A stretch of 64,000 nt of DNA from Magnetococcales bacterium (GCA_015231755.1 JADGAZ010000009.1:88130-152129); one strand, 5' to 3'. Positions 30,321-42,371 are shown, numbered from the stretch's first letter. The notes: generated from the letters alone by a model not told the origin. Numbers and translations are program-made.

Positions 30321-31208
30321 TTAGATTGATGCGGGCAGATGGTCGAAAAAACGCGCCCGATACAGCACCCGTTGTGGGCCCCCCGGTGGATCCGCGAAGG
30401 CGGCGCGGGTGTGCAGCACGTTGTTGCAGATCACGCCCCAGCCTTGTTCCAGCCGACCCCGGAAACGCCGCGGCTCGGCAGCGAAGAGAATCTGACGCAG
30501 AATCTCCACCGCCTGCCGGGTGGCGTCATCGTCGCGCCAGCGGATGCTTTTGGTGCGGTTGGTGAACCGCATGTGCAGATGACCTGCGGGCGTGACGGAA
30601 AAGACCGGACCGGTGCGCTCGGGACGGGCGATGGTGCCATCCGTGGCCATCCGGGGGGGGATGCTCATGGCCTCCGGGTGCATCAGGGCGCGCAACGCTT
30701 CCGGGTGGTGGTCGCGCAGTTGGATGTAGACCAGATCCGGATCCAGCAGTTCATTTTCCCCTCCTTCGTGGGAGGGGCGTTCGCAGTACAGGCAGAGTGT
30801 CTGGACCGGCTGATCCACCGGATTGTAATAACCATCGGTGTGCCAGCCGATGGCCGCCTCCCGATAGGGAATGTAATGGGCGAAGGGTGCGAAGGCCGCG
30901 CCTCCCGGAGTCAATGCGGAAACCCCCTCGTTGTCGGCCCCGAGATTTTTGTCCAGATTGCCGACCCCCAGGGTGGTGGTCATGGCGGGCAGGGGATTGT
31001 CCCGGATCCGCTCCGGATCCGTCACCCGAAACAAGGCCATGTTGCTTTGGGCGCAGCGGGAGAGGATGCCGTTGATTTCGTCCGCTGTCATGGCCCACGG
31101 ATCGCGTACCTCCACCACCAGATCGGCCAGCGTGGCGGGATAACCGGTCTGCTTGCGGGACTTCCAGGAGAGATAGTCCGCTTCATGCTGGAGAAAGAGC
31201 CGTGACAT
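30321..31208 (-). CDS. TauD/TfdA-family Fe(II)/2-oxoglutarate dioxygenase
   Basis: The 295-residue protein has the facial triad of the family: H123 and D125 in GWHTDGYYN and H266 in CNNVLHTRAAF, with Arg residues at about 280-284 for 2-oxoglutarate. Family members hydroxylate small substrates such as taurine, carnitine precursors or amino acids. No transporter or pathway gene lies beside it, so the substrate is open. Full-length AH-ISHPYR-like cues to taurine are absent. It is divergent from the PHP-helicase gene, with a 117-nt shared upstream region. Confidence 0.8.
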   Translation of the reverse strand: MSRLFLQHEADYLSWKSRKQTGYPATLADLVVEVRDPWAMTADEINGILSRCAQSNMALFRVTDPERIRDNPLPAMTTTLGVGNLDKNLGADNEGVSALTPGGAAFAPFAHYIPYREAAIGWHTDGYYNPVDQPVQTLCLYCERPSHEGGENELLDPDLVYIQLRDHHPEALRALMHPEAMSIPPRMATDGTIARPERTGPVFSVTPAGHLHMRFTNRTKSIRWRDDDATRQAVEILRQILFAAEPRRFRGRLEQGWGVICNNVLHTRAAFADPPGGPQRVLYRARFFDHLPASI

Positions 31209-31325
31209 GGCGTTTTTTGACTCCCGGAAGGTGTGAAAGGGTGAAAATGTCTATCTGACAGGATATACCGGGGGTTGGGGACAAGTCATCCGGAAATCGG
31301 CCCGTCTAAAGAGGGGATCACAGGC

Positions 31326-34300
31326 ATGCGTTTTTTTGCGGATTTGCACATTCATTCCAAGTATTCGCGGGCCACGAGTCGGGATTGTGATCTGGAGCAT
31401 TTGGCGTTGTGGGCGCGGCGCAAGGGCATTGCGGTTCTGGGCAGCGGGGATTGCACCCATCCCGCCTGGATTGCAGCTCTCGCCGAGCAGACCGTAGAAG
31501 CCGAACCGGGATTGCGTCGCCTGAAACCCGAGCTGGAACGGCAGGTGTCCGAGGGCTTGGGGGTGCCGGGGATGGCGCCGGGAGCCGGAGAGCCGGTGCG
31601 TTTCATGCTGACCGTCGAGATTTCGACCATCTACAAAAAAGGGGATTGCACCCGCAAGGTTCACCATGTGATCGGTGTTCCCTCCCTGGATGCCGCCCGG
31701 CGGCTGATTGCGCGTCTGGGGCGCATCGGCAATCTCAATGCGGATGGCCGACCGATTCTGGGACTGGATTCCCGCGATCTGCTGGAGATCACCCTGGAAG
31801 CCGATCCGGACGCCTTTTTGATTCCGGCCCACATCTGGACGCCCTGGTTTTCGGCGTTGGGTTCCAAGTCGGGTTTCGATTCCATCGAGGCGTGTTACGG
31901 GGATCTGTCGGAGCATATTTTCGCGGTGGAGACCGGGCTTTCCTCGGATCCCCCCATGAACTGGCGGGTGGGGCGGTTGGACCGTTATCGACTGGTTTCC
32001 AACTCCGACGCCCACTCTCCCGCCAAGGTGGCCCGGGAGGCGACGGTGTTCACCTCGGCCATGGACTATTTCGCCATGGTGGGCGCTTTGAAAACCGGCG
32101 AGGGATATGGGGGAACCGTGGAATTTTTTCCCGAGGAGGGAAAATACCATCTGGATGGACATCGGGCCTGTCAGGTGTGTCTGGACCCGGTGGAGACCCG
32201 GCGTTTGTCCGGAATCTGCCCGGTGTGCGGCAAGGGGTTGACCGTGGGGGTGTTGAACCGGGTCGAGGAGTTGGCCGACCGTCCCGAGGGGATCGCCGCT
32301 CCCAAGGCGGCGCCGTTTTGGTCCTTGATCCCTTTGCCCGAGATCATCGGCGAGGTGGAAGGTGTCGGGCCTGCCTCGGGGCGGGTGACCCGCAGTTATG
32401 ACGAGATGTTGCGGCGTCTGGGGCCTGAGCTGTTCATTCTGGAATCGGTCCCGTTGGAGGAGATCCAGCGTCATATGTCGTGGCGCATGGCGGAGGCGAT
32501 TCAGCGGGTGCGGGCCGGGGAGGTGATCCGTTCCGGCGGGTATGACGGGGAGTTCGGAGTGATCCGTGTGTTCGGGGCCAAGGCGGCCAAGCCCAAACAG
32601 GAGATTGGCGCGTTGTTCGCCCCCGGCAGCGTGGAGGAGAGAAGCGTGACCAGGCCCGCGCCGGCGGGGCGCAAGAAAATTGCGGACGCGGTGTTGCCGG
32701 CACAGGCCGGGATTCCGGAGCCGGAGGAGCGGGTGGCGCCGTCGGTGGACGGCCTGAAACCGGAGGAGGGGGAAGGGGCGTCGGTGGATGGGCTGGATCC
32801 CGAACAGGCGTTGGCCGCGGCCTATGGTCACGGTCCATTGTTGATTCTCGCCGGTCCGGGCACGGGCAAGACCCGCACCTTGACCTATCGTCTGGCCCGA
32901 CTGGTGCGGGATGGGGCTGAACCGGAGGCGAGTCTGGCGGTCACCTTTACCCGGCGCGCCGCCGAGGAGATGCGGGAACGGTTGGCGGTGTTGCTGGGAG
33001 ATCTGGCGCGGCGTATTCCGGTGATGACTTTTCACGCGTTGGGGTGGTCGATCTTGCGTCAGTATGGGACGCGCTTTGGTTATCCGCCCCATGTGGCCAT
33101 CGCCGGAGAGGTGGAGGCGGTGCGGAGGCTTCAGGAGGATCTTGGAATCTCCCGGAGCGAGGCGGGCAAGGTGTTGGATGGTTTCAGCCGTTTGCGGCGC
33201 GGCGCCGGGTCCGCGACGCCGGAAGAGGAAGCTTCCCAAACCCTGTCGTTGGCTTTTCATCGCGAGGGAATGCGTACGCGGGGGCTGGTGGAACTGGAGG
33301 ATCTGGTGGCCCTGCCCGTGGCCTGGATGAACGCCGTTCCCGAGTTGGCGGAAGAACTGCGCGTCCGTTATCGCCGTCTGTTCGTGGACGAATTCCAGGA
33401 CATCGACGCCACCCAGTACGCCTTGTTGCGCCATCTGATGCCGGCGGATGGGGATGTGTGCGTGATCGGGGATCCGGATCAGTCCATCTACGGTTTCCGT
33501 GGTGGGGATCCCCGGTTTTTCGCGGCCATGGCGCGGGATTTTCCCGCCATCCGCACGGTGCGTTTGACCCGCAACTATCGATCTGGCCGGGCCATCGTGC
33601 AGGGGGCGTTGGGGGTGATGGAGCGGGCGGTGGAGCGTCGCGAGCGGGCGTTGACCCCGATCCTGGAGGATGCGCGGCGCATTGTGGTGCATACTTCCGC
33701 CAGCGACCACGCGGAGGCGGAGTTTGTGGTCCGCACCCTGGAAGCGATGATGGGGGGACATGGTTTTCACGCCATGGACAGTGGCCAGGCGGATGGACAC
33801 GCCGCCGGGGAGTATGCGTTTTCTGATTTCGCGGTGCTGTATCGTTCCGACGCCCTCTCCTTGCCAGTGTGTCAGGCGTTGGAGCGGGCGGGGATTCCCT
33901 ATCAGAAGCGTTCCCACAACCGTTTGCGGGATCATGGGGGGGTCAAGGTGTTGGTGGAGACCATGGAGCGGGTTGCCGGCGCCGGATCGGTGGGCGAACG
34001 GCTGAAACAGGCCGCCGCCCTGGCAGGGCCGGATCCGGAGGTGAGCGTGGCTTTGGAGTGGCTGGCCCCTCTGGCCGAACGGCATGGAGAGGATGAGGCG
34101 GGATTTTTGTCCGTTCTGGCGTTGGGGGCCGAGGTGGATTTGTTGGATCCTCGGGCGCAACGGGTCTCTTTGCTGACGCTGCACGGCTCCAAGGGATTGG
34201 AATATCGGGTGGTTTTTGTCATCGGCTGCGAGGAGGGCATGCTTCCCTGGCGGTTTGGCGACGCCGAAGTCAGAGAAGAGGAGACCGAAGAGGAGCGTCG

Positions 34301-34511
34301 GCTATTGTTCGTGGCCATGACCCGTGCCCGTGAGACTTTGTTTTTGAGTTGGGCCAAGAAACGTCTTTGGCGTGGCGTCGTGCGTTCCCTGGAGATTTCA
34401 TCGTTTCTGCAAGGCATTCGCGAGGAGTGGCTGGAGTATCGCACGACACGGGCCGCCGTCCCCAAAAAAAGCACGCCGGGGGGCAAACAGTTGACGCTGC
34501 TTTGGGACTGA
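31326..34511 (+). CDS. Endonuclease Q-like PHP nuclease fused to UvrD/PcrA helicase
   Basis: The 1061-residue fusion has two halves. Residues 1 to about 430 are a PHP phosphoesterase (D6, H8, H10 in FADLHIHSKYS; LVSNSDAHSPAK further on) with a four-Cys zinc ribbon (C282, C285, C298, C301), the layout of Endonuclease Q, which nicks 5' of uracil, hypoxanthine and AP sites. After a linker rich in Pro, Glu and Ala, residues about 490-1050 are a superfamily 1A helicase: Walker A AGPGTGKTRT at about 509-518, DEFQDID at 688-694, then GDPDQSIYGFRG, TLHGSKGLEY and VAMTRARETLFLSW. It predicts damage nicking coupled to strand unwinding. ATG 31326 has AGAGGGG upstream. Confidence 0.9.
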   Translation: MRFFADLHIHSKYSRATSRDCDLEHLALWARRKGIAVLGSGDCTHPAWIAALAEQTVEAEPGLRRLKPELERQVSEGLGVPGMAPGAGEPVRFMLTVEISTIYKKGDCTRKVHHVIGVPSLDAARRLIARLGRIGNLNADGRPILGLDSRDLLEITLEADPDAFLIPAHIWTPWFSALGSKSGFDSIEACYGDLSEHIFAVETGLSSDPPMNWRVGRLDRYRLVSNSDAHSPAKVAREATVFTSAMDYFAMVGALKTGEGYGGTVEFFPEEGKYHLDGHRACQVCLDPVETRRLSGICPVCGKGLTVGVLNRVEELADRPEGIAAPKAAPFWSLIPLPEIIGEVEGVGPASGRVTRSYDEMLRRLGPELFILESVPLEEIQRHMSWRMAEAIQRVRAGEVIRSGGYDGEFGVIRVFGAKAAKPKQEIGALFAPGSVEERSVTRPAPAGRKKIADAVLPAQAGIPEPEERVAPSVDGLKPEEGEGASVDGLDPEQALAAAYGHGPLLILAGPGTGKTRTLTYRLARLVRDGAEPEASLAVTFTRRAAEEMRERLAVLLGDLARRIPVMTFHALGWSILRQYGTRFGYPPHVAIAGEVEAVRRLQEDLGISRSEAGKVLDGFSRLRRGAGSATPEEEASQTLSLAFHREGMRTRGLVELEDLVALPVAWMNAVPELAEELRVRYRRLFVDEFQDIDATQYALLRHLMPADGDVCVIGDPDQSIYGFRGGDPRFFAAMARDFPAIRTVRLTRNYRSGRAIVQGALGVMERAVERRERALTPILEDARRIVVHTSASDHAEAEFVVRTLEAMMGGHGFHAMDSGQADGHAAGEYAFSDFAVLYRSDALSLPVCQALERAGIPYQKRSHNRLRDHGGVKVLVETMERVAGAGSVGERLKQAAALAGPDPEVSVALEWLAPLAERHGEDEAGFLSVLALGAEVDLLDPRAQRVSLLTLHGSKGLEYRVVFVIGCEEGMLPWRFGDAEVREEETEEERRLLFVAMTRARETLFLSWAKKRLWRGVVRSLEISSFLQGIREEWLEYRTTRAAVPKKSTPGGKQLTLLWD

Positions 34512-35080
34512 CCGATGGCCGGATGAGGCGATTGGAGGGCGCTGTCACCGGCTGCGGGATGATGGGGGGCGGTTGATCGGAGGCGTGATACTGGAAAAAT
34601 GGTTACAAGAAAGTTACAAAATTGTTACATAATGGTTACGAAACCGTTATGGGAGGATGCCTGTTCATATTTTTAAGTGGTGGGGCCTGGAACACGATGG
34701 GATGGCGATGGATCCATCGATGGATCTGTTGGAATGATTCAGTAACGTCTGCTCATTTTTTGGTTGGATCTGTTGGGGGGTAAGAATTTCGTTAATGGTA
34801 TTTGCGTGGGCTTCCTGGCTGGGATGGTGGCATTCGGGTTTGCAAGAATCTGCAAAATATGCAATATCGTTGTGTTTTTCAAGAGAGAATTTTTCATTTT
34901 CTGCGTTGGATCCCTGGATTTTTCAGATGACTTGTCCTGGGGTTTTTGCTACCTTGAACATGTCGTGAATGGGGATCTGGTCAATAGGAACGGCCTGCAG
35001 GGGGTTTTTCGATGGGGCGCCCATGAATCGGTTCGTATCATGGGTCATTTTCCAAGAAGAATGGTTTATGGGTGGCAAAA
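34512..35080. other. Intergenic region with low-GC stretch, no supported gene
   Basis: About 570 nt between the helicase gene and the FKBP gene. It contains the 11-bp GTTAC repeat array (34602-34650) and then an AT-rich stretch (about 34790-34960). A tiny ORF starting at ATG 34657 (26 codons) has its GGGAGG directly abutting the start. A longer frame from 34764 encodes an unconvincing hydrophobic/aromatic protein that runs into the FKBP gene. A small RNA is possible but not shown. Confidence 0.5.
34602..34650 (+). repeat. Five 11-bp-spaced GTTAC direct repeats (OmpR/PhoB-type operator geometry)
   Basis: GTTAC begins at 34602, 34613, 34624 and 34635, and GTTAT at 34646: exact 11-bp periodicity with A/T-rich 6-bp gaps in most units. 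PhoB and other OmpR-family activators bind as head-to-tail dimers to such direct repeats. A -10-like CATATT/TATTTT lies near 34666. No annotated gene starts closely downstream, so its target may be a small RNA or an overlooked short gene. Confidence 0.6.
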
Positions 35081-35542
35081 ATGGCAGGCGGGTTTGGAAA
35101 GATCAGGACCATACTGTTCAATCTGCTGCTCGGTCGCGCACGCGGGGAGCATCATCGCAAGGCGGGTGAGCGGTTTCTTCAGGCAAACGGGGCGCGTCCC
35201 GGCGTGACCACCACCCACACCGGATTGCAGTGGGAGGTGTTGCGGCCGGGTGAAGGGGAGAAACCGGGATTTTCCAGTCGGGTGGTGGTCCACTATCGGG
35301 GCACGCTGGTCAGCGGTGTGGAGTTCGACAGCTCTTACGGGCGTGGAGAACCCACCACCTTCGGGCTGCTGGATGTCATTTCCGGTTGGCGCGAAGGGTT
35401 GCAGTTGATGCCCGAGGGCAGTCAATACCGCTTCGTGATCCCGCCGGATATGGCTTATGGGGGTACCGGCGCCGGTTTGTTGATTCCCGCGTGGTCCACG
35501 TTGATCTTCGAGGTGGAACTGCTCAAGGTTGAATCCCGATAG
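35081..35542 (+). CDS. FKBP-type peptidyl-prolyl cis-trans isomerase
   Basis: The 153-residue protein has a C-terminal FKBP domain of about 95 residues: VVVHYRGTLVSGVEFDSSYGRGEPTTFGLLDVISGWREGLQLMPEGSQYRFVIPPDMAYGG in sequence order, ending IFEVELLKV. It accelerates prolyl isomerisation in protein folding. The N-terminal 45 residues start with an amphipathic or weakly hydrophobic stretch (IRTILFNLLLG) that might be a membrane or export signal, but no clear cleavage site is seen. GTG 35072 is an alternative start. A long hairpin separates it from the convergent gene. Confidence 0.88.
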   Translation: MAGGFGKIRTILFNLLLGRARGEHHRKAGERFLQANGARPGVTTTHTGLQWEVLRPGEGEKPGFSSRVVVHYRGTLVSGVEFDSSYGRGEPTTFGLLDVISGWREGLQLMPEGSQYRFVIPPDMAYGGTGAGLLIPAWSTLIFEVELLKVESR

Positions 35543-35557
35543 ACCGGCTGAACCGTC

Positions 35558-35609
35558 GCAAACGGCCCGGTCGTCACCGGATCCAGACAGGTGGCGACCG
35601 GGCCGTTGC
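35558..35609. terminator. Long bidirectional hairpin between convergent genes
   Basis: The left arm (35558-35578, starting GCAAACGGCCC) pairs with the right arm (35590-35609, ending GGGCCGTTGC) over about 20 bp with one bulged base and one G-T pair; the loop is 11 nt. It lies just after the FKBP stop and just before (on the minus strand, after) the Tyr-rich protein stop, as expected for a shared terminator, though T-runs are short. Confidence 0.65.
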
Positions 35610-35615
35610 AAGCTT

Positions 35616-35903
35616 CTACCAGTTCCACGGCATCCAGGATCCGCCGGGACCACGGTTGTAGTAGGGATAGTAGCCGCCATAATACGGATAATAGCCGCCA
35701 CCGTAGGGGGGGTAGCCGCCGTAGGGGGGGTAGTAGCCGTTGTAGGGATAGTAGCCGCCGCCGTAGGGGTAGCCGCCGGGATAGCCGTAGCCGGGATAGC
35801 CGTAATAGGGGTTTCCCCACCAGGCGTTGGCGGTGTCGGGGATGGTCATGGCAGCCGTTCCCAGAATGGCGGCCAGACCCAGTGCGAGAGCATGTTTTTT
35901 CAT
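35616..35903 (-). CDS. Small exported Tyr/Gly/Pro-rich protein, sulfur-globule-protein-like
   Basis: The 95-residue protein has a clear signal peptide (MKKHALALGLAAILGTAAMTIPDTANA) and a mature part made of GYPGYGYPGG/YYPYYGG-type repeats, about one third Tyr, with no Cys. Envelope proteins of sulfur globules (Sgp) in sulfur oxidisers have this composition and are exported to the periplasm. Homology cannot be proven from low-complexity sequence; a general structural or adhesive surface protein is the alternative. ATG 35903 has GGAGGA 8 nt upstream. It stands alone, convergent with the FKBP gene. Confidence 0.6.
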   Translation of the reverse strand: MKKHALALGLAAILGTAAMTIPDTANAWWGNPYYGYPGYGYPGGYPYGGGYYPYNGYYPPYGGYPPYGGGYYPYYGGYYPYYNRGPGGSWMPWNW

Positions 35904-36085
35904 TCTTGCGGTTCCTCCCATGGTTGATAAAGGTTCATGAATGGGAAATGGCCCGACGCAGGGCCTTCCGGAGTTTCTCCGGCAACGTAGGATTTCATGC
36001 TTGTGATAGCAAAAGCGATCACCGATTTCAACAGAGATTTCAGGGTCTGGGGTGCCATTCAGGGGGGACAGGGGGGAACAGGGGC

Positions 36086-36699
36086 ATGGAACAGACGGTC
36101 GGCGTGGTGCTGGCCGGGGGGCGCTCGCGCCGGATGGCCGGAACGGAAAAAATTTTTTTGCCCTTCCTCAATGGCCTGCTTCTGACGCGCATTCTGGAGC
36201 GTTTCGCCCCCCAGGTGACATCGGTATGGTTGAGTGCCAATGGGGATCCGGATCGTTTCGCGCGTTTTGGTCTGCCGGTGATCGGTGATGTCCGACCCGA
36301 CCACCCCGGTCCTTTGGCCGGGGTGGAGGCCGCTTTTCTGGCCACCGGGGCCGATTGGATCGTCTCGGTCCCGGTGGATGTGCCCTTTTTGCCGACGGAT
36401 CTGCTGCAACGGTTGCAGGCGGGAGGATTACAGGAAAATCAATCGGTTGTCGCCGCTTCGGCAGGCCGGATCCATCCGGTGGTCTGCCTGTGGCCCCAAG
36501 GGGTGCTGCCCTCCTTGAGTGCCGCCCTGGAGTCCGGCAATCGTCGTTTGATGGATTGGTTGGCTTCTCATGCCCATCGGGTGGTTGATTTTCCGATGCG
36601 ACCCGGAGTCCCGGATCCGTTTTTCAATGTCAACGATCCGGATTCCCTGTCCTTGGCGGAACAGTGGGCCGCCACCGAGCCGTCGGGATACGAACCGAT

Positions 36700-36703
<4 letters not shown>
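36086..36703 (+). CDS. mobA: Molybdenum cofactor guanylyltransferase
   Basis: The 205-residue NTP-transferase begins with the nucleotide-binding loop VGVVLAGGRSRRMAGTEK and has DVRPDHPGPLAGVEAAF and VPVDVPFLPTDLL, diagnostic of MobA. It attaches GMP to molybdopterin to form the bis-MGD cofactor of DMSO-reductase-family enzymes. The usual GxDK after RRMG is AGTEK here. ATG 36086 follows GGGGAACAGGGG. Its stop overlaps the start of a hybrid kinase (ATGA), an unusual partner; no molybdoenzyme lies nearby. Confidence 0.87.
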
Positions 36704-39756
<3,053 letters not shown>

Positions 39757-39876
39757 GGCGCGTGGCATGTGCCCTCGCATCACTGGCTTTTTGGTGTGCA
39801 ATGTGTCAAATTGCGCGGACTGGTTTTCTGGGGGGTGGATGGCGGCGGCGCCTTTCGACGGGCATGGGGAAAGCAT

Positions 39877-40248
39877 ATGGAGCAAGAAGAGCTGGATGAA
39901 AACCAGGTGCTGGATGATCCGGAAGAGTGGGCCGGAGAGAGTCGGCTTTCGACGGATCGTCTGACCATCCTGGAAGAGGAAGTGCGTTTGCTCAAGGCGG
40001 CGTTGTACACATTGCCGGCAGCGCTCGAAAAGGAGAAAATGGAGATCCGCAAGAGCCTGGAGGAGTTCAAGTCCACGCAGAAGCGGTTGTCCGATCTGGC
40101 CGCCACCACGGTGCAGTCCAATCAGAAGGTGGAGTCATTGGGCCGGCAGGTGGAGGGGGTCAAGAAGGATACGAGTTCCTGGTTGGTGATCAGCATCGTC
40201 TGTTTTGCCATATTTTTTATCATTTCTCTTTTTGTCAGGGCAGGTTGA
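39877..40248 (+). CDS. Coiled-coil protein with C-terminal membrane anchor, unknown function
   Basis: The 123-residue protein has an acidic N-terminus, a long predicted coiled coil (about 28-100, with LTILEEEVRLLKAALYTL and VQSNQKVESLGRQVEGVKK heptads) and one C-terminal helix (about 105-121). It is thus a tail-anchored inner-membrane protein facing the cytoplasm. I do not recognise a family. ATG 39877 has GGGGAA upstream. Its stop is next to the start of the Lys/Ala-rich protein gene (1-nt gap), and that gene overlaps nfo, so the three are probably one operon. Confidence 0.65.
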   Translation: MEQEELDENQVLDDPEEWAGESRLSTDRLTILEEEVRLLKAALYTLPAALEKEKMEIRKSLEEFKSTQKRLSDLAATTVQSNQKVESLGRQVEGVKKDTSSWLVISIVCFAIFFIISLFVRAG

Positions 40249-40249
40249 G

Positions 40250-40645
40250 ATGGGTAAGGCATCGGCGCGGGATGGAAAGAAGAACGAACACCAGTTGGAA
40301 GAAGAGATCGGTGTGGAGATCAAGAAGTTGCTGCGCACCGACATGAGCGGAGCGGTGGCCACCATGGAACGGGAATTCTCCGAAGAAGAGCAGCAAATGC
40401 TCTCCGAATCCTATCTGGGATCGGCGGTGGAGTTGATGATTCCGACGGTGGGGCAGGAGCGGCGCTTGATGGCCCGGTTGCAACAGGCGGACAAGGCGTC
40501 TTCGGTCGCACCGGTGAAAAAATCGAAAGGGAGCGGGAAACCCGCTGCCAGGAAAGCGGCCAAGCCGTCCGCCAAGTCAGCCGCGCAATCGGCTGCCAAA
40601 AAGGCCGGCAAGTCCGCCTCCAAAAAACGGGGCAAGAAGCGGTGA
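40250..40645 (+). CDS. Protein with histone H1-like Lys/Ala-rich tail, unknown function
   Basis: The 131-residue protein has a helical, acidic N-terminal half (about 1-75, with [18 protein letters not shown]) and a C-terminal tail (about 85-131) of Lys, Ala, Ser and Pro in [27 protein letters not shown] repeats; such tails in bacterial HU, AlgP and Hc1 proteins bind DNA. A nucleic-acid-binding role is therefore likely. It starts 1 nt after the coiled-coil gene and its stop overlaps the GTG of nfo, linking it to DNA repair. No family name can be given. Confidence 0.65.
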   Translation: MGKASARDGKKNEHQLEEEIGVEIKKLLRTDMSGAVATMEREFSEEEQQMLSESYLGSAVELMIPTVGQERRLMARLQQADKASSVAPVKKSKGSGKPAARKAAKPSAKSAAQSAAKKAGKSASKKRGKKR

Positions 40646-41496
40646 AACGGGTCGGCGCCCATGTGAGCATTGCCGGCGGAGTGGCCAACGCGCCGGTGAA
40701 TGCCAAAGCCATCGGTGCCCGGGCTTTCGCCATGTTCACCAAGAATCAGCGTCAGTGGCGTTCCAAGCCGTTGACGGGTCGGGAGATCGACGACTTCCGC
40801 GCCGCCATGGAGCGGGAAGGGTATGAGGCCGACCATGTGTTGCCCCACGATGGGTATCTGATCAATCTGGGTCATCCAGAGTCCGAGGCCCGGCAGCAGT
40901 CGCTGGAGGCCTTCATCGACGAGATGGAACGGTGTCGCCTGCTGGGGCTGAACCGTTTGAACTTCCATCCGGGGAGCCATCTGCGTCAGATCACCCCCGA
41001 AGCCTGTCTGGACCGGATCGCCGAATCCCTCAATCGCGCCCTGGATGCGGTGGCCGGGGTCACGGCGGTGATCGAGAACACCGCCGGTCAAGGCTCCAAC
41101 ATGGGGCATACCTTCGAGCAGATCGCCTATCTCATCGCCCGCGTCGAGGACAAATCCCGCATCGGGGTGTGTCTGGATACCTGCCACGCCTTTGTGTCCG
41201 GATATGAACTGCGCAACCGCGAGGATTACCTGAAGACCCTGGAGACCTTCGGCGCGGTGGTGGGATTCCCTTACTTGAAAGGCATGCACCTCAACGACTC
41301 CAAGCCGGATCTGGGGGCGCGGGTGGATCGCCATCACAGCATCGGACAGGGGCATCTGGGGGTGGAGCCGTTTCGTTGGATCATGAACGATCCCCGCCTG
41401 GAGGATATTCCTTTGGTGCTGGAAACCATCGACGAAACCTTGTGGCCCGAGGAGATCCGTCTGTTGTATTCGATGGTGGAATCGGCAGGGTCATGA
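40642..41496 (+). CDS. nfo: Endonuclease IV (AP endonuclease)
   Basis: The 284-residue TIM-barrel enzyme cuts DNA 5' of abasic sites. It has the three zinc-site signatures of the family: [34 protein letters not shown] and the C-terminal [26 protein letters not shown]; the N-terminus [12 protein letters not shown] is also typical. The start is GTG 40642, overlapping the stop of the preceding gene (GTGA), so translation is coupled. It acts on products of glycosylases such as the UDG at 13.8 kb. Confidence 0.95.
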   Translation: MKRVGAHVSIAGGVANAPVNAKAIGARAFAMFTKNQRQWRSKPLTGREIDDFRAAMEREGYEADHVLPHDGYLINLGHPESEARQQSLEAFIDEMERCRLLGLNRLNFHPGSHLRQITPEACLDRIAESLNRALDAVAGVTAVIENTAGQGSNMGHTFEQIAYLIARVEDKSRIGVCLDTCHAFVSGYELRNREDYLKTLETFGAVVGFPYLKGMHLNDSKPDLGARVDRHHSIGQGHLGVEPFRWIMNDPRLEDIPLVLETIDETLWPEEIRLLYSMVESAGS

Positions 41497-41633
41497 CCGT
41501 CGTTGGGGGTTGCGCGACTGGAAAATGTCCGTTTCCCGGTTTTTTTGGAAATGGAAAGCGTTGCCCAACCGGTGTGACTTCTGGTAATTTGTCCGGATGA
41601 GTCCACCACCTTCGTGCAATACGGGAACCCATC

Positions 41634-42371
41634 ATGCAGGATCGCGTCGCCATTGTCACTGGATCGAGCAGCGGAATCGGTCGGATCATCGCCTTGCAAC
41701 TCGCCCGTCAGGGAGCCAAGGTCGTTTTGATCAGCAACGAATCGATTCGTATCCTTGAAGCCTTGGAAGAGGTGCGGGCCATCTCTCCGGATTCCGAAGC
41801 CTTCGAGGCCGATGTCACCTCCTTGCCGTGTCTGGAGGAGTCGATCAAGCTCACCTTGGAGAAATTCGGTCGCATCGACATCCTGGTCAACAACGCCGGC
41901 ATCACCCGGGACGCCCTGCTGGTGCGCATGGCGCCCAAGGACTGGGATCGGGTGATCGAGGTGAATCTCACCAGCGTGTTTCATTTGACCCGCATGGTGG
42001 TCAAACCCATGATGAAGGCCCGTTACGGACGCATTGTCAACGTCGCCTCCGTGGTGGGCACCACCGGCAATCCGGGTCAGGCCAACTATGTGGCCTCCAA
42101 GGCCGGTCTGGTGGGATTTTCCAAGAGCGTCGCCCTGGAAACCGCCTCCCGCAACATTACCGTCAATTGTGTCGCCCCCGGTTTTATCCGTACCGCGATG
42201 ACCGATGCGTTGAATCCCAAGGCCAAAGAGGCTATCCTCTCGCGGATTCCCTTGGGCAGCATGGGCGAGGCCGAGGATGTGGCCAATGCCGTGGCCTTCC
42301 TGGCCTCCGAACGTTCCGGCTACATCACCGGTGAGACCATTCACGTCAATGGTGGTCTGCACATGGCTTGA
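41634..42371 (+). CDS. fabG: 3-oxoacyl-[acyl-carrier-protein] reductase
   Basis: The 245-residue short-chain dehydrogenase reduces beta-ketoacyl-ACP with NADPH in fatty acid elongation. It has the TGSSSGIG cofactor loop at 10-17, NNAG, and the Ser/Tyr/Lys triad in [21 protein letters not shown]. The C-terminus [17 protein letters not shown] is typical. acpP and fabF follow. fabD, commonly just upstream, is absent; nfo occupies that place with a 137-nt gap. Confidence 0.95.
   Translation: MQDRVAIVTGSSSGIGRIIALQLARQGAKVVLISNESIRILEALEEVRAISPDSEAFEADVTSLPCLEESIKLTLEKFGRIDILVNNAGITRDALLVRMAPKDWDRVIEVNLTSVFHLTRMVVKPMMKARYGRIVNVASVVGTTGNPGQANYVASKAGLVGFSKSVALETASRNITVNCVAPGFIRTAMTDALNPKAKEAILSRIPLGSMGEAEDVANAVAFLASERSGYITGETIHVNGGLHMA

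Noticed and set aside
34764..35207. A 147-codon open frame before the FKBP gene
   Set aside because: It has no ribosome site, an unconvincing Phe/Cys-rich composition, and overlaps the well-supported FKBP start by more than 100 nt.
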